Assembly (NCBI RefSeq): GCF_014643535.1
Contig: NZ_BMJQ01000007.1
Coordinates: forward strand, 270,923 to 334,922
DNA from: Aliidongia dinghuensis
Lineage (GTDB): Bacteria > Pseudomonadota > Alphaproteobacteria > ATCC43930 > CGMCC-115725
Length of the DNA stretch: 64,000 nucleotides
Direction: 5' to 3'
The notes beneath the pieces were generated by a model. That model did not search any database and was not told the origin of the DNA. It saw nothing but the letters and a program-made list of their open reading frames with translations. The translations under genes and the position numbers were made by a program. Below are positions 36,557 to 43,439 of this stretch, in pieces. Numbering within the stretch: the first letter of the stretch is position 1; each line of letters begins with the position of its first letter.

Positions 36557-37345
36557 TTAAAAGATGCGAGGGCGGGCGAGTGCGGCCTTGATGAGACCGT
36601 TCGTGTCGGCGGGCTCGTCCGCCGGATGGCGGCCCTGGTCCTCGTGCTTGGCGATGGCCCGCAAGGCCCCACGCGCCGGCAGCGGCTGGTCCTCGATCCG
36701 GCCGATGCGGGCGGCGAGCCGGGCATAGTCCTGGGTCAGCCGCCCGAGCGAGCGCGCCAGCTTGGCGACCGTGTCGCCACCGCCGCCCGAGCCCTCGTCG
36801 TCATCCTCGTCATCGCCACCCGCGCAGCCGGGGCAGCTGGCACCGAGCTCGGCCGCGTGATCGTGGATCGCCTGGATATGGGCGAGATCGGCCTTGGAAT
36901 TGCGCCGACCAATCTTCTCGAGCCCGCCCGCCTTGAACATCTCGAACACGGCTTCCGGGTTGGCCGGCCGGTCGACCAGACTGATCTCGGACAGCTGGCA
37001 GCCGGTGATGACATGCTTTTGCATGGGATCGCGCGCCGTCACCTGGCCCGCGACCGAAAAGCCGGAATAGACGCCCTCCTTGACCTTGGCCCAGGCGTCG
37101 TCATCGACGATCTTGGCCGCGAGATAGAGGCCCTTGTCGTCGATCGTGGCCCCCTTGGCCTTGCCGACCGCCGAAGGCTGGTGCATCTCGCGGATATTGC
37201 CGAAGCGCATGAAGCCGGGCAGCGCCGCCTCGATCGCCTCGCGCTTGATGATCTCGCCCTGACTGTCGAGCGCCTCGGTCGAGGCGTAGCCGTAGACCAT
37301 GCGCTGCTCCTCGTCGATCTTCTGCAGCGGCGCGTAGATCCTCAT
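36557..37345 (-). CDS. Phage prohead protease (XkdF/S78-like)
   Basis: 262 residues from ATG 37345, with AAGGAG upstream. The first about 150 residues (MVYGYASTEALDSQGEII, GNIREMHQPSAVGKA, GVYSGFSVAGQV, SEISLVDRPANPEA) form the viral head-maturation serine protease, with the His in EMHQ and the Ser in YSGFS. A helical scaffold-like tail follows (LGRLTQDYARLAARIGRIE). It belongs to an inverted block and originally followed the second portal gene. Confidence 0.85.
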   Translation of the reverse strand: MRIYAPLQKIDEEQRMVYGYASTEALDSQGEIIKREAIEAALPGFMRFGNIREMHQPSAVGKAKGATIDDKGLYLAAKIVDDDAWAKVKEGVYSGFSVAGQVTARDPMQKHVITGCQLSEISLVDRPANPEAVFEMFKAGGLEKIGRRNSKADLAHIQAIHDHAAELGASCPGCAGGDDEDDDEGSGGGGDTVAKLARSLGRLTQDYARLAARIGRIEDQPLPARGALRAIAKHEDQGRHPADEPADTNGLIKAALARPRIF

Positions 37346-37369
37346 CGGTCTAACTCCTTGGGAATACGG

Positions 37370-37478
37370 GGAAACAAAAAACCCGCCGCGGCAACTGCCG
37401 GGCGGGCACAATTCGAACGATGGGAATTTTCTGGCAGATGTTTCGGAACGCGTCAAGCGAAAAGTTCTTGTTTTGTTC
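37370..37478 (-). promoter_or_regulatory. Element C: SOS box, -35-like box and leader hairpin before the prohead protease
   Basis: On the minus strand, GAAC-N7-GAAC (37478-37464), TTGACG (37456-37451), the conserved block, and a hairpin (37407-37382) followed by TTTTTTGTTT. The protease ATG is 37 bp further on. Here the hairpin has a full terminator T tail. Confidence 0.82.
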
Positions 37479-37559
37479 TAAAAGAATACCCCGCCCTGCC
37501 CTCGGGCGCCCCGTCGCTGTTTTCGTTGGAACGAGCGATGTTGGTGCGTCCGAGGATAG

Positions 37560-37960
37560 TTAAGTTTGGGCTTCCTGGATCACCGCATCGACAAACTCCT
37601 GCGGCGGCAAGTATCCATGTATGGTGACATAGTGGAATATAAGAACCGGAGCTACGTAGGTAATTCCGCTTTTGGCTTTGATCCGAATCTCGCCGTACCT
37701 CTTGTTCCAGGCAATGAAGCGAGCATCGGCATTCCGCCGGGAGACAATTTCGTTGGCGGAGGCGGACAGAATTCGCACCGATGCGAGCCTCGGTAGAGGT
37801 TCACCGGAGATGCGACCAAGCGCCGAAGCGCGTCGGTCAGCCGATCGGAGGGGGCGCCGCAAGGAAAAGAATGGGCTGAGGACAGCCAACCGACGTTGAG
37901 CACGTTCGGCTGCAGCTCCGCTCCGCCGTATTCGTAAGGTGTGAGGTCAGGGAAATACAT
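37560..37960 (-). pseudogene. DUF7919-like immunity gene, frameshifted
   Basis: From ATG 37960 the frame reads MYFPDLTPYEYGGAE, GWLSSAHSFPCG, VNLYRGSHRCEFC and PTKLSPGG. It shifts by one base near 37690-37700, and the next frame continues GEIRIKAKSGITYVAPVLI to YLPPQEFVDAVI. Together they match, from memory, a DUF7919-type protein found near toxin genes. A single-base loss broke it. Confidence 0.7.
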
Positions 37961-37984
37961 CGGCGTATCAAAGAGACATCGGGG

Positions 37985-38260
37985 CTAGAACTCGACCCGC
38001 CTGCCGATCTGGCCAGCGTGGTGCCACGGTTCCTCGGGCGGCTTCGTCGGGTCGAAGCCGTCCGTCCAACCGGGCTTGTCCAGCTCACATTCATAGATCC
38101 GGAACCCGTCCGGATAATCGACGAACCCGACGAGATCCTTCAGTTGCTCAATCGTGGCCTTGGCCAGTTCGAGGTCGGAATAGGTGCCGATCGCTTTCTC
38201 ATCGAAGTAATCGGTGTGCTCCATCCGATACACGTGCCATAAGCTGTAGACGACATTCAT
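37985..38260 (-). CDS. DUF7336-like small protein, copy 2
   Basis: 91 residues from ATG 38260. VVYSLWHVYRMEHTDYFDEK, IGTYSDLELAKATIEQLKD, YPDGFRIYECELDKPGWTDGF. It is paralogous to the gene at 38348. Such proteins often sit beside polymorphic toxins, and immunity is inferred. Confidence 0.7.
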   Translation of the reverse strand: MNVVYSLWHVYRMEHTDYFDEKAIGTYSDLELAKATIEQLKDLVGFVDYPDGFRIYECELDKPGWTDGFDPTKPPEEPWHHAGQIGRRVEF

Positions 38261-38347
38261 GGGATCGTGCCCCCTGGCACTGCAAAGATGACGGATGGGG
38301 CGCCGGTTCACTGAAGCAATACATGCAACCGCCGGCGCTCCGCTGCG

Positions 38348-38554
38348 TCAGAAGCCGTAGGCCCAGCCGGTTAAGTTCAATCTCGTGTCGTAGATCTCGA
38401 AATCATCCGGATAGTCGGCAAAGCCCGGCTTCGTCTTCAGCAGCTCGATTGCCGCCTTGGCACTCTCCTCACTCGAGAAAAAACCGATGTGCTTCCCGGT
38501 ATCATTCTCGTCGTCGATGGGCCTGACGTGCCACACGTCATAAATTACCGTCAT
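38348..38554 (-). CDS. DUF7336-like small protein, copy 1, next to the toxin tail
   Basis: 68 residues, starting 12 bp after the stop of the portal toxin tail. VIYDVWHVRPIDDENDTGKH, IGFFSSEESAKAAIELLK, YPDDFEIYDTRLNLTGWAYGF. Likely the cognate immunity gene of the tail ending at 38567. Confidence 0.7.
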   Translation of the reverse strand: MTVIYDVWHVRPIDDENDTGKHIGFFSSEESAKAAIELLKTKPGFADYPDDFEIYDTRLNLTGWAYGF

Positions 38555-38566
38555 GGGCCTGCTCCT

Positions 38567-39540
38567 TCATATCTCATCGCGCTCGAGCAGCGACTTGGGG
38601 ATCCGGAAATTCCTGTCGCCCCATTTCTGTATCCGATTGTATTCCGATGTCTGCCCCTTGCCCCAATTGCCCGGCCCGTATCGCTCGTCAAGCAACCGTT
38701 TGGCGAAGTCGCTCCCGTTCTCGCGGATCATGGGGCGAAATCCTTCCGCCCAACTCGGCGGCCCCTTCGCTCCCTCCTTGCCGCTCAAGCGCGGCACCGT
38801 CTCCTTGAACTGGTTCAGAACCTCGTCGGGCAGGCCGCGCAGAGAGAACGGCAGCCGGCCGAACGCGGTCAGCGCGTCGGGCAGCACCAACTCCTGCGCG
38901 AGCACCAAGTGCCCGCCAGCATGATTATCCGGACTTGCCACGGCCGGCAAGGAGTTTGTTCCCGTTTCGTTTCCATTGCCACTCCAACGCCCGCGGTCGT
39001 CGCGCGGCTGGTCCGGGTCGAACCCGGCCTTGGCGAGCGAGCCTGGCAGCGGGCTTGCCGGCGTCGCGGTGGTGAGCGTGTCGCCGCCGGCGATCGGTGC
39101 CAGGCCCAACTCGGCCCGCACCTCGTTCCGGGTCTTGATGCCGGCCGCGACATAGGCGGCCGCGATCGTCGCCTGCGCCTGTGGCTCGGTCGCCGTTTGG
39201 TCGGCCCAGGCGAACTCGAGGTCGGGCCAGCCCAGCACTTGCGCCAGGACGCGGTCGATCAGGCCCTTGACCCAGCCCATGAGGGGCTGCAGCCCCTCGG
39301 CCAAGGCCGAGCCCTGCGCCGTCTCCGCCGTCGCCCGGTTCGTCGTCCGGGCGAACGCGGTCGGCGGGATCGAGAACGCGAAGCACACGACGCGCGCCAG
39401 CCACTCGTCGAACTCGTCTTTGAGCGGCACGTCGCGCACCGGCTGGTACTTGAGGCCGCCCGGCACGAAGCGCGTGTGGCGCCGGGCGGCGAGGTTGCCT
39501 TCCAAGAGCGCGTCCCAGTACTCCTGGAACTGGCGGATCT
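38567..39540 (-). pseudogene. Second portal gene, 3' half, with a different toxin-like tail
   Basis: Begins at QIRQFQEYWDALLEGN exactly where the 5' half at 31527 stops. The portal body matches the first copy to about KAGFDPDQPRDDRGRW and then diverges. The tail has PPSWAEGFRPMIRENGSDFAK, RLLDERYGPGNW and SEYNRIQKWGDRNF, a pattern I associate with polymorphic toxin tips. It lacks its own start. Two DUF7336-like genes follow. Confidence 0.82.
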
Positions 39541-39541
39541 G

Positions 39542-39608
39542 CGGCATTAGGCAGCAAACTCACCAAGGGAGTTTTGCTCCCCAGTGCTGCGCCTGATGCC
39601 TTAGGGGA
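39542..39608. repeat. 67-bp junction repeat, copy 2
   Basis: Same sequence and orientation as 31528-31594. It is preceded by CGGATCTG (39534-39541), the reverse complement of the 8-bp sequence before copy 1. It separates the inverted block from the 3' half of the small membrane gene. Confidence 0.75.
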
Positions 39609-39709
39609 ACCGCGCCACAGACCGGCGTCTGGCGGTGATCGAAAGCCGGCTCGACGGCGTCCATGACTCGCTCGAGAAGATCGAGCGCCACCTGGCAGGG
39701 GCCGAGTAG
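39609..39709 (+). pseudogene. Small phage membrane protein, 3' half
   Basis: 32 codons RATDRRLAVIESRLDGV then HDSLEKIERHLAGAE, a coiled-coil end. The N-terminal half is at 35300-35104 on minus. Rejoining them restores a gene directly upstream of the lysozyme-like gene at 39713. Confidence 0.72.
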
Positions 39710-39712
39710 CGC

Positions 39713-40165
39713 ATGTCGATCGGAAGCGCCTTGCCGCGCGGCATTCGCCTTCATAATCCCGGGTGGCTCGAGCGGATCGGCATCGACTGGCGCGGCATGG
39801 CGCCGGACCAGTCCATCGATCCGCGCCTCGTGGTCTTCGCCGGGCCGGAATGGGGGATTCGCGCGCTCGCCCGGACGTTACTCGGCTACCAGCATCAGGA
39901 GGGACGTCACACGATTGCCGGCCTCGTGTCGCGCTTTCGTCCGCCGGAGCAATACGACGTGCCGGCCTATAACCGATGGATCGCGGCCTCGCTGGATAAG
40001 CGGCCCAGTGATCGCGTGTCTCTCGACGAGCCGCCCATCCTGATGGGGTTCGTCCAGGCGATCATCAACCGAGAGAACGGCCCGCTGCCGACCGACCGGG
40101 CGGTCTGGTACCCGCGCGAAACGATCGCCCGCGGCCTCAAGCTCGCGCACGGCCGCAGATATTAA
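39713..40165 (+). CDS. Phage virion/lysozyme-like protein
   Basis: 150 residues. RGIRLHNPGWLERIGIDWRG, FAGPEWGIRALARTLLGYQ, HTIAGLVSRFRPPEQYD and FVQAIINRENG match a phage structural, probably muralytic, protein family. It is followed by the holin, forming a lysis module. Confidence 0.75.
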   Translation: MSIGSALPRGIRLHNPGWLERIGIDWRGMAPDQSIDPRLVVFAGPEWGIRALARTLLGYQHQEGRHTIAGLVSRFRPPEQYDVPAYNRWIAASLDKRPSDRVSLDEPPILMGFVQAIINRENGPLPTDRAVWYPRETIARGLKLAHGRRY

Positions 40166-40189
40166 TCCCCCGATCAAGGAGAGCACGTG

Positions 40190-40714
40190 ATGAACTTGTG
40201 GGACGATGCCAAGCAGGCCTTGGCCACAGTGGCGCCCATCCTCGGGACTGCCGTCGGCGGTCCGCTCGGCGGCACCGCTGCGCGCCTCGTGGCGTCCGCG
40301 CTCGGCCTCGACCCGGCGACGCCCGTGCCGCAGCTCGCGACCGCGGTGGCGACGGCCTCGCCCGACCAACTGCTCGCGCTCAAGAAGGCCGATGCGGACT
40401 TTCAGCTGGCGCTCCGGAACCTCGATCTCTCGGCGGACAAGCTCGCCGTCGATGACCGGGCGAGCGCGCGCAGCCGGGAGGCTGCAACCCACGACTGGGT
40501 TCCGGGCACGCTCATGATGCTGCTGACAGCCGGCTTCTTCGGTCTGATTGCGTTCCTCGCGCGCCATGATGTCCCGGGCGGCAACCGCGACCTGCTCAAC
40601 ATCCTGCTCGGAACCCTGGGCAGCGCCTGGACCGGCGGCGTCACCTACTATTTCGGCTCGTCGGTCGGGTCCGCCGCCAAGGATCGGGCGATCGGCGCCC
40701 TCATGCGGCGATAG
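40190..40714 (+). CDS. Phage holin-like membrane protein
   Basis: 174 residues; AAGGAG precedes GTG 40187/ATG 40190. A Gly-rich N-terminal segment (APILGTAVGGPLGGTAARL) and two C-terminal membrane segments (TLMMLLTAGFFGLIAFLA, NILLGTLGSAWTGGVTYYF) suggest a three-span holin. Confidence 0.82.
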   Translation: MNLWDDAKQALATVAPILGTAVGGPLGGTAARLVASALGLDPATPVPQLATAVATASPDQLLALKKADADFQLALRNLDLSADKLAVDDRASARSREAATHDWVPGTLMMLLTAGFFGLIAFLARHDVPGGNRDLLNILLGTLGSAWTGGVTYYFGSSVGSAAKDRAIGALMRR

Positions 40715-40808
40715 TTTTGGTGACGAAACGGATCGCAAATTGCGAGGCATTTCGCAATGGCTTCGCAATCTGGTTTGGCAGTCCGCGAAATTTGCCGAAC
40801 GCGCCACC

Positions 40809-40940
40809 CTAGCGGGCGGAAGAGGCCAGGGAGGCGGATGGGCTGCTGCGGGGCAGGATGGGAATGCCGGCGGTTTCCGTGACGGCGATCAGGATCCAGA
40901 CGAAGATGAGGCCGATCACGACCCGGACGAATCCGACCAT
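40809..40940 (-). CDS. Small single-span membrane protein
   Basis: 43 residues from ATG 40940, which has GGGAGG 8 bp upstream. A membrane segment (VRVVIGLIFVWILIAVTE) is followed by a short Pro/Ser tail. Well-placed ribosome site and clear hydrophobic helix support it. Function unknown. Confidence 0.6.
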   Translation of the reverse strand: MVGFVRVVIGLIFVWILIAVTETAGIPILPRSSPSASLASSAR

Positions 40941-41090
40941 GCGCCGTTCCTCCCGCCTGACGGCCGGTCGGAGAGGGAAGCGGCCGTCTTGGTATGGAGG
41001 TTCTACGCCGAATGCCGGGCGACTATCCCCGGCGCGCGCGTGATGTGGAGAAGGAAGAGGAGGGGGCGGGGCCGAGCGGCCCCGCCACCA

Positions 41091-41585
41091 TCAGTGAGCG
41101 GTCGCGAGCTTGGGCTTCGGGCCTGGCTTGCGACGCGTGGGCGCGATCGAATGGTCCTTGTCGCTCGCATCCGCCATGGCGCGCACGAGATCCAGCACGC
41201 AGCGCTGCTGCTGGGGAGAGCTGATCCGATAGAAATCCCGGATCAGATCGAGCGTCATGCGATTGTTCATCACGGATTTGGTCGAGCTTTCGACCGCGCC
41301 GCTGGCCTCGGACGGCAACGTCAACTCCGCCGGCATCTCGTCGAAGAAGTACGAGATCGGCGTCAGGAGGATGTGCGCCATGTCGTAGAGCCGACTGGCG
41401 CTGACGCGGTTGGCGCCGCTCTCGTATTTCTGCAGTTGCTGGAAACTGACGCCCAGCAGGGTTGCGACAGCCTCCTGGCTCTTGCCGAGCAGGATGCGGC
41501 GCATGCGGATGCGGCTGCCGACATGGACGTCGACCGGGTCGGGTTCGCCCCTGAGCCGCCATTCGTAGGAATTTTCTTGGGTCAT
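41091..41585 (-). CDS. XRE-family transcriptional regulator
   Basis: 164 residues from ATG 41585. The helix-turn-helix at about residues 22-80 has RIRMRRILLGKSQEAVATLLGVSFQQLQKYESG. A C-terminal helical region includes LIRDFYRISSPQQQRCVLDLV and a basic tail. This architecture is common in chromosomal regulators of rhizobia and relatives, so it probably lies outside the prophage. Confidence 0.85.
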   Translation of the reverse strand: MTQENSYEWRLRGEPDPVDVHVGSRIRMRRILLGKSQEAVATLLGVSFQQLQKYESGANRVSASRLYDMAHILLTPISYFFDEMPAELTLPSEASGAVESSTKSVMNNRMTLDLIRDFYRISSPQQQRCVLDLVRAMADASDKDHSIAPTRRKPGPKPKLATAH

Positions 41586-41940
41586 GGTCGCTAACGTGCC
41601 TTTCCGAGAGGGGGCCATGGCTGACCTCGCAGAGAGGGGCGGCGGAGCGAGTCCGCGTTCCCGATTTGCCAACCGTGAGTTTTGCCCCGCAAGTTCCGTG
41701 CCGGTTGCGTTGGGAAGGCGGCCTGCGCCTCTCTGGCGCAGGTCGATGCTCCACCCTGGCGGTTGGCAGCGATTGTGATAGAGGGTAGGAAACAAGCGCT
41801 GCGCACGTCGCGCGGCGGACGAACAAAGAACCGGATCGGCAGCCGCTGCTTTGGGTCGCAGGGCCGTAACACACTTCGGCGTTGGCAATCCACGCGGCCC
41901 GCAGCACGATACGCGGCGGAAGAAGATCCCCGGGGGAGGG
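41586..41940. other. Intergenic region, no gene supported
   Basis: About 355 bp between the XRE regulator and cytochrome c'. I see no convincing gene, terminator or attachment site; open frames here lack ribosome sites. Confidence 0.4.
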
Positions 41941-42453
41941 ATGGCTCCGACCGGTAGAACAGAGGGGCTGAAAGCGGTGGAGACTTGGCGTTGGAAATTT
42001 TCTCTCGGTGCCGCAGCGGCGCTGGCAGCGGGCATCGCGCTGGTGGCAGTCGTCAGGGCCGACGATCTCAGCTCCGTCGTTGCGGCGCGCCAGGCGGCCA
42101 TGAAGGAAATGGGCGGCAAGCTGAAGCTGATCAAGGCCTTCACCGCGAGTGGTGACGATCAAGCGGATGCGGCGGCGGCCTCGGCTGTGCTCGTCAACAC
42201 GTCCAAGTCGATTCCCAACTGGTTTCCGGCCGGATCCGGCCTCGACAGTTTCTCCGGCAAGACGGCGGCGAAGCCGGACATCTGGGCCGATCCGGCCAAG
42301 TTCAAGGCGATCGTCGCGGCATTCCAGGCTGACGCCGCCGCTCTGCAGGCGGCGGTTGCCGCCGGCGACAGGGGTGCGGCCGCGGCCGCGTTCGAGACCA
42401 TGGGCCGCGAGGGATGCGGTGCCTGCCACGGCGCGTTCCGCGCGAAGATCTGA
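41941..42453 (+). CDS. Cytochrome c'
   Basis: 170 residues from ATG 41941 with GGGGGAGGG upstream. A signal peptide ends near VVRA. The four-helix body ends in the haem motif CGACHGAFR, where CxxCH near the C-terminus is typical of cytochrome c'. Acts in the periplasm, often in NO handling. A dihaem cytochrome follows 7 bp later. Confidence 0.92.
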   Translation: MAPTGRTEGLKAVETWRWKFSLGAAAALAAGIALVAVVRADDLSSVVAARQAAMKEMGGKLKLIKAFTASGDDQADAAAASAVLVNTSKSIPNWFPAGSGLDSFSGKTAAKPDIWADPAKFKAIVAAFQADAAALQAAVAAGDRGAAAAAFETMGREGCGACHGAFRAKI

Positions 42454-42460
42454 CCTGATC

Positions 42461-43357
42461 GTGCGGCATCTGGTGTGGGCGCTGCCGCTCGTCATGGCGG
42501 CTGCGACAGGCGGGCGCGCCACAGCGGAAGAGGTGACCGCCGAGTCGGTCGCCCGCGGCGCCTATCTGTTCGTGGCCGCGGATTGCGGCAGCTGCCATAC
42601 CGACAGCAAGAACGGCGGGGCGCCGCTCGGCGGCGGCCGGGCGATCAAGACGGCGTTCGGCACGTTCTATACGCCTAACATCTCCCCCGACCGCGACCAC
42701 GGCATCGGCACCTGGACTGACAGCCAGTTCATCCGGGCGTTCCGCAAGGGCGTGTCGCCGGACGGGCGCGACTATTACCCGGCCTTTCCCTACACCTCCT
42801 TCACGGGGATGACCGACCGGGACCTGCTCGACCTCAAGGCCTATCTGTTCAGCCAGCCGCCGGTGCCGACCGCCGATCGGCCGCACGACCTGCGGTTCCC
42901 GTACAGCGTGCGCTGGGCGTTGATGCCGTGGAAGATCCTGTATTTCCGGGAAGGCCCGTTCCTGGGCGATGCCAGCCGGTCGATGGAATGGAACCGCGGC
43001 GCCTATCTCGTGAAAGCCGTCACCCATTGCGGCGAATGCCACAGCCCGCGCAACGCGTTGGGCGCCATCGACAAGGCGCGGCGGTTTGCCGGCGTCTGGA
43101 ACGGGCCGGACGGGCTGAACGCACCGAATATCACACCGCACCCGGATGGGCTCGGCAAATGGAGCACGAGCGACATCGAGGCGCTGCTGAAAGACGGCAT
43201 CACCCCAAACGGTGATTTTGTCGGCTCCGGGATGCGCGAGGTCGTCAGCAATACCGCGAAGCTGAGTGACGCCGACCGCCATGCGATTGCCGTCTTTCTG
43301 CGGGCGCTGCCGCCCAAGGAACCCACCCCGAAACCGGCGGCGACGGCGTCGCGCTGA
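42461..43357 (+). CDS. Dihaem cytochrome c
   Basis: 298 residues from GTG 42461. Signal peptide, then two haem sites, CGSCHTDS (about residue 42) and CGECHSPRNALG (about 190). Axial Met candidates are in GMTDRD and GSGMREVV. It resembles membrane-linked cytochrome subunits of alcohol-type dehydrogenases, but no dehydrogenase is adjacent. Likely in one operon with cytochrome c'. Confidence 0.88.
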   Translation: MRHLVWALPLVMAAATGGRATAEEVTAESVARGAYLFVAADCGSCHTDSKNGGAPLGGGRAIKTAFGTFYTPNISPDRDHGIGTWTDSQFIRAFRKGVSPDGRDYYPAFPYTSFTGMTDRDLLDLKAYLFSQPPVPTADRPHDLRFPYSVRWALMPWKILYFREGPFLGDASRSMEWNRGAYLVKAVTHCGECHSPRNALGAIDKARRFAGVWNGPDGLNAPNITPHPDGLGKWSTSDIEALLKDGITPNGDFVGSGMREVVSNTAKLSDADRHAIAVFLRALPPKEPTPKPAATASR

Positions 43358-43439
43358 CCTCTCGCCTGCGTTGCCATGGCGCGTGATGCATGGCGCTTGC
43401 TAGATTGCCGACCTCGAGGCGGAACGGGGCGGGCGGGGC

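Larger units (their letters stand above)
21792..40940. mobile_element. Defective, rearranged prophage
   Basis: The region contains a CI-like repressor, TerS, TerL, two portal copies, a prohead protease, a chimeric capsid/tail gene, a lysozyme-like protein and a holin. There are no recognisable integrase, tape-measure or replication genes. An IS1595-type element and an inversion split two genes. Boundaries are approximate: I found no tRNA or clear attachment repeats. The right end could be anywhere from 40714 to about 41600. Confidence 0.85.

Noticed and set aside
21792..41600. Attachment sites or a tRNA target for the prophage
   Set aside because: I found no tRNA and no convincing direct repeat at the edges, so boundaries are left approximate.
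41091..42143. Longer 350-codon version of the XRE gene
   Set aside because: The extra N-terminal part has unrelated composition; ATG 41585 starts directly before the helix-turn-helix protein.
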